Positions 35,215-42,250 of a DNA stretch of 43,381 bases are shown in pieces (the first letter of the stretch is position 1; each line of letters opens with the position of its first letter). The position numbers and the translations under genes are program-made. The DNA is taken from positions 1 to 43,381 of the IMG/VR virus record IMGVR_UViG_3300027851_000052; one strand, 5' to 3'. Below the pieces are notes generated by a model. The model ran no database searches. It was not told the origin of the DNA and worked only from the letters and a program-made list of their open reading frames with translations. Source of the stretch: a virus.

Positions 35215-36485
35215 AGTTCAATTCCTCCTTCTTCCTCGTTCTTTATGTCACTGAATTGGCATGTATCGCGTTGGAACATTATCTCGCAGCGCGGGTCGCC
35301 TGACGTACCCTCTCTCTGCATCTTAGTTTTAACCATTGACAAGCCACGTACACTTTCCATACCCGGTGTGTTAGATGTACCAAGCATAAGGATACCATCA
35401 CAAGCACCCTGTAACCCAGTCTTTGAATCTTTGAGCGCAGACATGGGAGGATAAAGTACACCCTCTGCCTCAGCGGAAAGCTGCCACGTAGCAATACCCA
35501 CTGCATCGTACTTAACGCTTCTTTCACGCGCCCATTGCGCAAGTGACTCCACATCCAAGTCATTTCTTTGAGCATGTTCAGTCACCTTTATGTTGTTCAG
35601 CATGTCGTACACTATAAGGCCAGGGTTATGCTGTTCAAGCAGCAGGTCCACCTGACTTGTACTCATACCATGAATGTCAAGTACTCTTATCCTATCCATC
35701 CGACCAACAGCAGCAGCGTACTCTGAGTGCAACTTACCTTGTGCATTCAACGCGAGCATTCCACGAATACCAGTCTTCAATGCACTCTGGTACAAGCGTG
35801 GATAAATCCGCTCTCCCTTCCCTTCATTGTTCAACCAAATAATGTTCAGCGGGGCCGGGAGCTGCCGAGCCCAGGCCGTGAGGAGGAAAGCCAGGAAGCT
35901 CGTTTTGCCCTTTCCTGGCCTCGCTGCTGCGATCAAGAAGTCGCCGGGACGTAAGGGCCGGGTCGTGGCTTCCAAGGCCAGGAGGGGCCAGTGCAGGCCC
36001 GATTCGTCCCGCTCCTGAGCCAAGTATCCCTCGATGTCAGGCTTCACCCAGACGTCTTCGGATACACCCTTGTCTAGCTTGTACTGTTCAAGGGCACGAG
36101 AGATCACGCCTGTTAGATCAGGCAAGTCGCCATCGTTCCACTTCTGTAAAGCGAACGCTGTTTGGTGCGCGAGTCTTAGCTCCCGCAGTTCAGCAAGTAA
36201 TCCTTCCCGAATACCATCGGGTATTTCTCCTTGCAGTGCAGTCCGCATAGTCTGACGGTACACTGCTTTCTGCTCCTCCTTCAGCTTAGGATGTTGGAAC
36301 TTCTCGAACCATGTTATGAATGTATCATAGTCAATGTCCGCGCCATCGAACTTTTGGAAGTACTCTGCGTAGTCGTCAAGGAGTACCTTAGTATGCGGGT
36401 CGAGTGCATGCACAGGTACGAACTGCCTTAAGGCGGAGAACTCTTTTCTAGTCCTGAGTACTTGTAGAATCCGTACATCAACCAT
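35211..36485 (-). CDS. DnaB-like replicative helicase
   Basis: A 424-residue helicase with Walker A ARPGKGKT near residue 190 and Walker B GLIVYDML near 290, followed by the expected Ser/Gln segment (VGIATWQLSAEAEG). It unwinds DNA ahead of the polymerase. Primase is a separate gene, as in phiKMV and unlike the fused T7 gp4. The Walker A region (about 35840-36020) is unusually GC-rich. AGGAGG lies four bases before the ATG, immediately after the foreign-looking block of three small genes. Confidence 0.92.
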   Translation of the reverse strand: MVDVRILQVLRTRKEFSALRQFVPVHALDPHTKVLLDDYAEYFQKFDGADIDYDTFITWFEKFQHPKLKEEQKAVYRQTMRTALQGEIPDGIREGLLAELRELRLAHQTAFALQKWNDGDLPDLTGVISRALEQYKLDKGVSEDVWVKPDIEGYLAQERDESGLHWPLLALEATTRPLRPGDFLIAAARPGKGKTSFLAFLLTAWARQLPAPLNIIWLNNEGKGERIYPRLYQSALKTGIRGMLALNAQGKLHSEYAAAVGRMDRIRVLDIHGMSTSQVDLLLEQHNPGLIVYDMLNNIKVTEHAQRNDLDVESLAQWARERSVKYDAVGIATWQLSAEAEGVLYPPMSALKDSKTGLQGACDGILMLGTSNTPGMESVRGLSMVKTKMQREGTSGDPRCEIMFQRDTCQFSDIKNEEEGGIEL

Positions 36486-36517
36486 CTAGCCTCCTGGTTA
36501 ATCAAGATCATGTTTCG

Positions 36518-36754
36518 TTATGCAATCAAGCGGTCCACCTCGGCGCGGGCGGCAACATAGTTTTTAAGCGACGGGGCCATCCTGTCATAAACGATGAATG
36601 TATTCGCCACCGCCTCAACCAGCGCGGTGTGGCGGGTGAGGAGGGCGGCGTAGTCGGAGTGGAGGACGTAATCGCCGTCTTCACACTCGTTCACGCTCAA
36701 TCGAGCCGAGTCGTAAAATGCATAGCAGTCAAAGTCGTATCTCTTCACGCTCAT
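36518..36754 (-). CDS. Small protein of the inserted block
   Basis: A 78-residue protein with a polar N-terminal half (DGDYVLHSDYAALLTRHTAL) and a helical C-terminal half. This DYVLxSDYxALL phrase is common in short phage and prophage proteins that travel with Lar-like genes; no function is known. It overlaps the Lar-like gene by four bases. Its DNA is GC-rich and lacks GTAC. Confidence 0.65.
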   Translation of the reverse strand: MSVKRYDFDCYAFYDSARLSVNECEDGDYVLHSDYAALLTRHTALVEAVANTFIVYDRMAPSLKNYVAARAEVDRLIA

Positions 36755-37008
36755 TTGAACACCTCCAAGACGTGCTTTATTTCAGCAGACGGACGTCCCC
36801 GATACATCATGCCCTTTCTGCGCTTTTCTTCTTCCGATACATAAGCATTCGCCAACTCCATAGCGGCGGCGTACTGGTTCCATGCCCTCACCGTGGTGAA
36901 AGCCGCTCCACAACATTCCGTTGCTTCTGGACAATATTCTGCTGGATCGAATGTCGGGAAAATAACAGGACTATTCCCGCACAGCGGACATTTCGCAATC
37001 TCGCTCAT
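36751..37008 (-). CDS. Lar-like restriction alleviation protein
   Basis: An 85-residue protein opening with a zinc ribbon: CPLCGNSPV, then CPEATECCGAAF, followed by VRAWNQYAAA. This CPxCG...C..C..AWN order is typical of the Lar family of Rac prophage, whose founding member modulates host type I restriction. Other members may have different roles. GGAGGAGAA precedes the ATG, and four bases overlap the upstream gene. Confidence 0.7.
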   Translation of the reverse strand: MSEIAKCPLCGNSPVIFPTFDPAEYCPEATECCGAAFTTVRAWNQYAAAMELANAYVSEEEKRRKGMMYRGRPSAEIKHVLEVFK

Positions 37009-37400
37009 TTCTCCTCCAGTGCGCGGCGGGCAATCTCGCATGGCCCCCAAGTTTGCTTATATGAAAACATCTGCGATACTCTCTCTTGCGCTCTTGTTAC
37101 GGTGCGGTAGTGCTCGTTGCAAAGTCCAGACGGAGGCCATTTGGCTTTCTTTGCGTGCTGACAGGCAGTGCAATTTTCAGACTCTTTGATAGCCGCCTCG
37201 CGAATTGCAATTATGTCGTCATCCGGGTGCTTGTAACAGTCATAGTCTCTGACCTTCTTCAGCGCCTCCTCCAGCCTCGCCACGCGGGCGCGGAGGGCGG
37301 CGTTTTCGGTCTGCAATTCGCACAATCCCGTCACGCATTCGTCAACAGAGAATCCATGCTCGCACGTTGCGGCTATGAGACTTGCGTTGGTCTCCATCAT
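37005..37400 (-). CDS. Coiled-coil small protein of the inserted block
   Basis: A 131-residue protein with a leucine-zipper-like helix (ENAALRARVARLEEALKKV) and a second part with a CTAC pair and further Cys/His (CNEHY) that could bind zinc. Proteins with this helix are frequent accessory genes in phages of Gram-negative bacteria; the function is unknown. It overlaps the primase stop by four bases and forms one translation unit with the next two genes. Confidence 0.65.
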   Translation of the reverse strand: MMETNASLIAATCEHGFSVDECVTGLCELQTENAALRARVARLEEALKKVRDYDCYKHPDDDIIAIREAAIKESENCTACQHAKKAKWPPSGLCNEHYRTVTRAQERVSQMFSYKQTWGPCEIARRALEEK

Positions 37401-38230
37401 TTTTCACCTCCGCAAATTTTATCAGTGGTTGTTTCCTTCATCCTTCCGCCTCCCCCCAGTAGTTCTTGTATTACTTGTTTACTGTACAACTTCGGGTCTT
37501 TGGGAGTCTTGACTGCATGTACCTCTGCACCCATGAGCTTTAGTACACGTATTAAATTTAACCTACCCTGCACTCCAGCTTTATCCCCATCTAACCACAC
37601 ATGCACAGGACACTTGAACTGCACTATACGATTAAGCACAGCAGGATTCACATGCGTCCCAAGGATGCACATACTCCTGTACCCTGAATCAGCTACACGA
37701 ATAGCGGAGAGTACATCCTCAACTACCACGAGTCCAGTCCCTTCACCGTACACAGGAGAGCAGAAGTTCTCTTTGTACTTCACGAAGTACTTAGGTCTTG
37801 GTCTAGGTACAGAGGTATCACGAGTGCATACCGCTTCAAGTACACCTTCCCAGTACAAAGGCATGACTACACGCTTTATACTGGGACTCCAGAAAATTTT
37901 TTCCTTCCATAATCTAGGTGTGATGCTAGCTTTACTGAGCCACACAATAGCATGACTAGGGAAATCATAATTCAAGTCAGGTAGAACTAAATCAGGATTG
38001 GATTCGTACGCAAGGACAGCTTGCCTATCTTGCAACAGTTCCTGCATACTAGGTTCCACCGGGATACACCCGTACTCGGAACAGCGAAAGCACTTGTACC
38101 TGATGCACTCTAGCTCTCTTGATAGCATGAGGCTTTTGTCCTGGCCGCAGCACTGCACCCTGAGCTTAGTCCCAACAGGCGCAGTCTTATAGCTCTCAGC
38201 TACTTCTCGTGCTTGTGTACTCTCGTGCAT
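37397..38230 (-). CDS. DNA primase
   Basis: A 277-residue primase. The N-terminal zinc site is formed by Cys 27/28 (VQCCG) and by YKCFRC (47, 50). The Toprim domain shows the catalytic Glu in LVVVEDVLSA (residue 171) and the DGD pair in HVWLDGDKAGVQGR (214, 216). It makes RNA primers for lagging-strand synthesis with the separately encoded helicase. The last 20 residues are low in complexity and lie at the edge of the inserted block, so the end may have been altered by it. AAGGAGGAGGGT precedes the ATG. Confidence 0.9.
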   Translation of the reverse strand: MHESTQAREVAESYKTAPVGTKLRVQCCGQDKSLMLSRELECIRYKCFRCSEYGCIPVEPSMQELLQDRQAVLAYESNPDLVLPDLNYDFPSHAIVWLSKASITPRLWKEKIFWSPSIKRVVMPLYWEGVLEAVCTRDTSVPRPRPKYFVKYKENFCSPVYGEGTGLVVVEDVLSAIRVADSGYRSMCILGTHVNPAVLNRIVQFKCPVHVWLDGDKAGVQGRLNLIRVLKLMGAEVHAVKTPKDPKLYSKQVIQELLGGGGRMKETTTDKICGGEK

Positions 38231-38248
38231 ACCCTCCTCCTTGAAGCG

Positions 38249-38278
38249 AAAAAAGGAGCACAGCGTTAGCTGCACCCC
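38249..38278 (-). terminator. Intrinsic terminator before the primase gene
   Basis: On the minus strand GGGGTGCAGC pairs with GCTGTGCTCC (three G-U pairs) around TAAC and is followed by six T. It would stop part of the transcription that starts at promoter A and so favour expression of the short acidic-tailed gene. Confidence 0.75.
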
Positions 38279-38282
38279 CTAG

Positions 38283-38383
38283 CGTAGCACTGCTACGAAA
38301 GAAAGACCGAAGAATGTACTCATGGGAGGACGGCACTTTCCACCCCTCAGCCCTTCTTTAGTAGCAGGGAGCCGAAGCTCCCT
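38283..38383 (-). promoter_or_regulatory. Two further intergenic hairpins
   Basis: CGTAGC/GCTACG (38283-38297) has a three-base loop. AGGGAGC/GCTCCCT (38366-38383) closes on TTCG when read on the minus strand. Both follow the acidic-tailed gene and precede the terminator at 38249-38278; neither has a T tract of its own. Confidence 0.55.
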
Positions 38384-38395
38384 ACTGAATTGTCG

Positions 38396-38749
38396 TTACA
38401 TGCTCAGCGGATCGAGTTCATCACCGACTTCGGTGTGGTCTTCATCCATAGCATCGGCAGCAGTGGGACCACCAGCAGGGCCGTACGTCTGCTTAGTGGG
38501 CTTGCTAATCAGACCACCAGCAACAGCCTTGTTCAGCCAAGCGCGGAACGTAGCGGCAGTGGGCAGCGGACCATAAGCACGAACGTACACGGCCATGACC
38601 TGAGTGATGTTCAGGGCAGACGGACATGCAGGATCGTTCAGGATGTCGGCCACGCGCTTAGCGTTCTCGGACACTTCACCAACGAACTTAGTTTTGATCT
38701 CTTCCGGCAGGTCATCGACATTCAGAAAATCGAAATTGAACTTAGACAT
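38396..38749 (-). CDS. Small acidic-tailed protein, likely abundant
   Basis: A 117-residue protein of unknown function. The body is helical (VGEVSENAKRVADILNDP), the middle has a TFRAWLNKAVAGGL segment, and the end is acidic (DEDHTEVGDELDPLSM). It lies alone between candidate promoter A and a terminator, has GGAGG before the ATG and uses few rare-looking codons, all consistent with high expression. The final DPLSM echoes the DPLAM end of the putative ssDNA-binding protein, so both may bind the same replication partner. It could itself bind nucleic acid. Confidence 0.7.
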   Translation of the reverse strand: MSKFNFDFLNVDDLPEEIKTKFVGEVSENAKRVADILNDPACPSALNITQVMAVYVRAYGPLPTAATFRAWLNKAVAGGLISKPTKQTYGPAGGPTAADAMDEDHTEVGDELDPLSM

Positions 38750-38800
38750 GGTTGCCTCCTAATGGCATTTGATTGTGCATAATTGCACTGTTGTACTACT

Positions 38801-38826
38801 CTAGTACGTGTTTATACCTTACTTAG
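38801..38826 (-). promoter_or_regulatory. Candidate phage promoter A (replication block)
   Basis: The minus strand reads TATAAACACGTACTAG (38816-38801), identical in the core to the copy after the RNA polymerase gene apart from the last base. It lies upstream of the acidic-tailed gene and the replication operon. Upstream flanks differ from copies B and C. Confidence 0.65.
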
Positions 38827-38831
38827 ATGAA

Positions 38832-38895
38832 CGAGTGCCTGTGTTCTTTGTACCTCTTGCGTCAATGTGCAGATACATACATTCACAGGCACTCG
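38832..38895. repeat. 12-bp perfect inverted repeat upstream of promoter A
   Basis: CGAGTGCCTGTG and CACAGGCACTCG are separated by 40 bases. The pair lies between the end of the 337-residue early gene and promoter A. No T tract follows. It could be an operator, a processing hairpin or an unusual terminator. Confidence 0.7.
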
Positions 38896-38915
38896 GATAC
38901 TACTTGTACTTCTTC

Positions 38916-39929
38916 CTATTGCTGAAGCACCTTAATAGCGTTCATGATCTTGCGTTCCGTTTCAGCCTTGTAATCGTCACGACCAATCGCTTGGCCTTTG
39001 CAATGCCCAACTTGGTACACAGTCGTCAAGGCGTACACGATATGCACGAACTTCGTGAGATTCTCTAAGGTGTCTGCTTCTGGCCAGCCGTAGCATTCAG
39101 ACGGCACATAGTCCATTTCAAGCGAATCTGGGCCTAATCCGATGTTATACAGGAGTTTCCAGGCATTCAAATCAAATTCACGGAACAGCAGACCACTCCT
39201 TCCCCGATCAGGTGTTACCCTAACCAAAAACCACCCACCCGGTTCTCCTTCGACTACGTACTTCACCGACTGAATGTACAGTACATCGCCAGGACGCAGT
39301 ACTTCTCCTGCGAGTTCTTCAGGACTGACGAATGTCCGTGGACCGGCTTCTACCTCATCGCCTTCTGTGTCGCATTCTGTGTCACGAATAAAACCGTACG
39401 CCGGGATGAAGGCGTTAAGACCTTCACAAGATTTGCATGGCGCTTGCTTGATATCGAAGTTCCAGAATACACAATTTCTGCACGACTGACCCCCGCTACC
39501 CTCCAGGAATTCCAGACGGTACAAAAGCCATTGTACGCACGCCGTAAGCCCTTTAGCGTCCCGATCCAGATCGTACTCAGGCCACTCGCCGTTGCACTTT
39601 GCGTCATCGCGCCCGAGAAACGCCTGCATAATCTGGGCACGTTTGTCGTACAAGCCAAGGTCCTCCCAGATACGCCCGTTTGATCCATGCAGGTTATGAA
39701 GCCATTCGTTCTGGACCATGTACAAGACCGAGCCGAACTGTACGTAATCCCCGTACTCAAGTACTTTGTCCTGCAATGTTCTGACATTCGCGAAAACACG
39801 TCCCGGTTTAATATCGTTGGGACGTTTAGTGAAGTTACACTTGTGATCCGTCCCAAAACACACGTTACACGGGAAGGTATCGGCGTGAACTTCCGAGTAC
39901 AACGTACAATTATAGCACATTCTTGACAT
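38916..39929 (-). CDS. Early zinc-type protein with internal duplication
   Basis: A 337-residue protein of unknown function. Each half begins with a Cys module: CYNC/PCNVC at residues 5-24 and CRNC/PCKSC at 150-168. Each then has a strand-rich piece (YGDYVQFGSVLYMV, RPGDVLYIQSVKYVV) and a helical piece (GEWPEYDLDRDAKGLTACVQ, YGWPEADTLENLTKFVHIVY). The halves look like diverged tandem copies. The Cys modules suggest zinc binding. The ATG was chosen because GGAGGA lies seven bases upstream; longer in-frame starts lack this. Confidence 0.7.
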   Translation of the reverse strand: MSRMCYNCTLYSEVHADTFPCNVCFGTDHKCNFTKRPNDIKPGRVFANVRTLQDKVLEYGDYVQFGSVLYMVQNEWLHNLHGSNGRIWEDLGLYDKRAQIMQAFLGRDDAKCNGEWPEYDLDRDAKGLTACVQWLLYRLEFLEGSGGQSCRNCVFWNFDIKQAPCKSCEGLNAFIPAYGFIRDTECDTEGDEVEAGPRTFVSPEELAGEVLRPGDVLYIQSVKYVVEGEPGGWFLVRVTPDRGRSGLLFREFDLNAWKLLYNIGLGPDSLEMDYVPSECYGWPEADTLENLTKFVHIVYALTTVYQVGHCKGQAIGRDDYKAETERKIMNAIKVLQQ

Positions 39930-39982
39930 AAAAATCCTCCAGGTTAAGGTTACGAGTATTGGTGTAATTAAATGCACGATAG

Positions 39983-40008
39983 AAGGTAGCAAGTCTCCCT
40001 GCTACCTT
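39983..40008 (-). promoter_or_regulatory. Intergenic hairpin
   Basis: AAGGTAGCA and TGCTACCTT form a perfect 9-bp stem with an 8-base loop between two early genes. There is no clear T tract, so it may act in mRNA processing rather than termination. Confidence 0.5.
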
Positions 40009-40038
40009 GTACGAGTACTCAATCTTATTCAATACTAT

Positions 40039-40467
40039 TCAATCTTGTATTTCCCAGTCCAAATCGAGCATCTCTCGGGCGTACTGACGACGCGCTTCTC
40101 GTGCATCTTCATCGGAATCGTACATATCTACATCGACTTCATCCCATTGATTGTACGGACTCATCCAGTGCGCGCAATAGAACGCTGATCTCTCGTAGCA
40201 CTCTTCAGGCCATTGAATAGGGCAGTGCTTGCAATGCGAACCCTGCGCGGTGCGTCCCCGATTCTGTCTCTGCGCCCATTCACAGGCATAGCACGAGTGC
40301 ATAGGAATACTAGCCGCCCGATGACTGAACCCATTCTTCAGAAAGAACTCGATCTTTTCTGACGCACCAGTTTCGTACATGTACTGCCATAGCGTGTAAT
40401 GCAAGTCCTGCATCTCGTACGATTGCAGTTCATTGCATGGTGTACTGTTGTACACTCTAGCATCCAT
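40039..40467 (-). CDS. Early Cys-rich protein, unknown function
   Basis: A 142-residue protein with a central cluster (HSCYACEWA, then SHCKHCPIQWPEEC and FYCAHW) that probably binds zinc; the CPxxWPxxC phrase recurs in small phage proteins. The C-terminal third is very acidic (DEVDVDMYDSDEDA). I start it at MDARVYN, where AGGAGG lies seven bases upstream; an ATG ten codons earlier would add a CTKC pair but has no such site. It overlaps the previous gene by 11 bases. Confidence 0.65.
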   Translation of the reverse strand: MDARVYNSTPCNELQSYEMQDLHYTLWQYMYETGASEKIEFFLKNGFSHRAASIPMHSCYACEWAQRQNRGRTAQGSHCKHCPIQWPEECYERSAFYCAHWMSPYNQWDEVDVDMYDSDEDAREARRQYAREMLDLDWEIQD

Positions 40468-40693
40468 AACGAGCCTCCTGCACTTCGTGCACTTCATTCC
40501 CTACACGATTTATACCATTTCGGAATTCGACTCTCCCAGATAGCAAATGAATTCCCGTTTCCCTGGAATCGACTTCGATGCAAGTACTCCCAACGCAAAC
40601 GAACCACGTTTGACGAGTACCGTCGAACATGTAGCCCACGTACCCCTTGCATGTACGATGCACGATGAACAGTTTACCTTGATTCCTTTTCAT
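40457..40693 (-). CDS. Early small protein, unknown function
   Basis: A 78-residue, probably beta-rich protein (KLFIVHRTCKGYVGYMF, TWFVCVGSTCIEVDS). It is not recognised. GGAGGG lies six bases before the ATG, which overlaps the stop of the 29-residue gene. It belongs to a tight run of early genes that overlap by a few bases. Confidence 0.6.
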   Translation of the reverse strand: MKRNQGKLFIVHRTCKGYVGYMFDGTRQTWFVCVGSTCIEVDSRETGIHLLSGRVEFRNGINRVGNEVHEVQEARYGC

Positions 40694-40779
40694 AATTTGC
40701 CCTCCAATGCTTGAACGCCGTACCATAGGAGCATGAACACAGGACTAGCCGAGACGATGATCCATGCGAGTGTTTTCAT
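40690..40779 (-). CDS. 29-residue membrane peptide
   Basis: A very short gene, MKTLAWIIVSASPVFMLLWY and on to LEGKL, with one membrane-spanning stretch (residues about 4-23). Its ATG overlaps the stop of the upstream gene by four bases, and its stop overlaps the next ATG by four bases. This precise fit on both sides is the main evidence. No strong ribosome site precedes it, so it should be translated by coupling. Phages often make such early membrane peptides to change host envelope functions. Confidence 0.6.
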   Translation of the reverse strand: MKTLAWIIVSASPVFMLLWYGVQALEGKL

Positions 40780-41195
40780 GCCGCCACCCACGCCTGCCCC
40801 TTGAAGTACGTGTAAGCCTCAGGTCTGTTTGGTCCATCGAATTCGACAGGAAACAAGTCTCTGCCTATGCGCTCAGGAGCACGAAAGGGTTGCGGGAAAT
40901 ACTGCATGTAGTACAAGTACACTCCGGAATCATCACGAAGCAGGACGCACTCCTGATCGTAGTACACACCAAGGCCGAGGATAGTCTTGATTGCAGACGC
41001 ATCCTGCACGACGACTACGAACGAGTGTTCAGACTCCCCCTGATAAAAGCCCAAGGCAGGACTGAATCGAATCTTGCCCTGTCTGGCGAGTACGTCAAGG
41101 TCATCCTGTAGCATCTTCTGACGGACGAAATTGGCCGCAACTCCCCTATCGGAACGAGCGGCACTGATAATCATAACAGTTTCACGAGTGCGCAT
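40776..41195 (-). CDS. Early protein, weakly DUF3293-like
   Basis: A 139-residue protein. The pattern TVMIISAARSDRGVAANF, then LGFYQGESEHSFVVV and LGLGVYYDQECVLL, recalls the DUF3293 family of unknown function, though the match is by eye. Early position suggests a role in host takeover. AGGAGG lies seven bases before the chosen ATG. Confidence 0.6.
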   Translation of the reverse strand: MRTRETVMIISAARSDRGVAANFVRQKMLQDDLDVLARQGKIRFSPALGFYQGESEHSFVVVVQDASAIKTILGLGVYYDQECVLLRDDSGVYLYYMQYFPQPFRAPERIGRDLFPVEFDGPNRPEAYTYFKGQAWVAA

Positions 41196-41196
41196 G

Positions 41197-41487
41197 TTAG
41201 ACCTCCTGACTTTCTTCAAGTTTATCCCACATGTACGACATTAGCATAGCAACGAATACTAGCACGAGTCCGGCAATGCCGAGCCCCTTAGCGAACGTCG
41301 CTGCATCATCGTAAAAAGGATACATGAACCAAACGAGCCAAAGCCAGCCCGATGCTTGCAATGCTACTCCGAGCATGCGCTGAACGCGCTTCGCTCGCCG
41401 CTGGCCGAGCCTAACTTCATCGCGCCAGCCCTGATCGACGGGCGCGGCTTCCCTATAAATTCGACGGTTTTTTCGTGTCCTTTGCAT
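41197..41487 (-). CDS. Early two-helix membrane protein
   Basis: A 96-residue protein with a strongly basic start (QRTRKNRRIYR and RRAKRVQR) and two membrane helices (SGWLWLVWFMYPFY and GLGIAGLVLVFVAMLMSYM). The tail is acidic. Positive charge at the N-terminus suggests it faces the cytoplasm. Function is unknown; small early membrane proteins can block superinfection or host processes. GGAGG lies five bases before the ATG. Confidence 0.65.
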   Translation of the reverse strand: MQRTRKNRRIYREAAPVDQGWRDEVRLGQRRAKRVQRMLGVALQASGWLWLVWFMYPFYDDAATFAKGLGIAGLVLVFVAMLMSYMWDKLEESQEV

Positions 41488-41521
41488 AGTGTCCTCCATG
41501 CTTTATAGTTAATCGAACCAC

Positions 41522-41553
41522 AAAAGGCCGGATACGATTATGCATCCGGCCTT
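41522..41553 (-). terminator. Early intrinsic terminator
   Basis: A perfect 10-bp stem (AAGGCCGGAT/ATCCGGCCTT) with a 10-base loop is followed on the minus strand by TTTTG. It lies just after the first early gene and separates it from the rest of the early operon. Confidence 0.75.
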
Positions 41554-41569
41554 CAAGGTAGGGTTAACT

Positions 41570-42169
41570 TTATTTCCGACCAGCCTCGAACACTTCTGAA
41601 CCAAGTTCCTTTACGATCAAAGACGTGATACTGTTCAATAGACGCTTTTCGTCTGCGGTTAACAGGGCATTTTCAGCATTATCAAGACGTTTAATTGCTT
41701 GGATGATGACATTGAACTTCACGGGCGGAGTTATTTTCTCCGGCTTCGCAATATCCCACCATGCTTTTTCTTCGCATTCCATTACCCATGCCTTGGACAC
41801 GAGTACCTTGTCCTTGTACGTTGTCTTTTCTTCACCCTTGAATTGCGTAGCATGGAACTTTACCTCTGTCCTACCGTCATCATGCTTTTTGATAGAGTAA
41901 CCGATCATCCCTTTGAAAGTTTTATCCTGACCACCAATTTTCAGGACAGCCTCGATTAAAGGCATTACTTGCATATTCTTAGTTTCATGTACTGCCTTTG
42001 CAAGCAAGTTCAATCCAGACAAGTTCCTATGCTCCGTTCCTGCTAATGCGACAGCTTGTTTCCATGCGCTGGCCCAATACATGTTCGCGGAGTTCTGGTG
42101 CTTAACAGCCTGGGAAATGACAACCTTTAAACTGCTCAAATTGTACTGCTTTTCAATCTGCTTTTCCAT
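41570..42169 (-). CDS. First early protein, unknown function
   Basis: A 199-residue protein of helical and mixed character (SLKVVISQAVKHQNSANMYW), with a central strand-rich part (GRTEVKFHATQFKG) and a helical end. I do not recognise it. It is the first gene to be read after entry and has its own terminator, so it probably acts on the host at once, in a role comparable to early T7 proteins but not homologous as far as I can see. A GAGG site lies about six bases before the chosen ATG. Confidence 0.7.
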   Translation of the reverse strand: MEKQIEKQYNLSSLKVVISQAVKHQNSANMYWASAWKQAVALAGTEHRNLSGLNLLAKAVHETKNMQVMPLIEAVLKIGGQDKTFKGMIGYSIKKHDDGRTEVKFHATQFKGEEKTTYKDKVLVSKAWVMECEEKAWWDIAKPEKITPPVKFNVIIQAIKRLDNAENALLTADEKRLLNSITSLIVKELGSEVFEAGRK

Positions 42170-42218
42170 GAATGTCCTCACACTTTTTAAGGGTTATTAG
42201 CTCCGGTATTGAAGCTTT

Positions 42219-42250
42219 AAAAGGGGCTACCTGCTAGTGCAGACAGCCCC
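42219..42250 (-). terminator. Terminator-like hairpin before the first early gene
   Basis: GGGGCT/AGCCCC with an inner CTGC/GCAG stem is followed on the minus strand by TTTT. It lies upstream of the first early gene, so it would stop a leader transcript or act as an attenuator. Confidence 0.6.
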
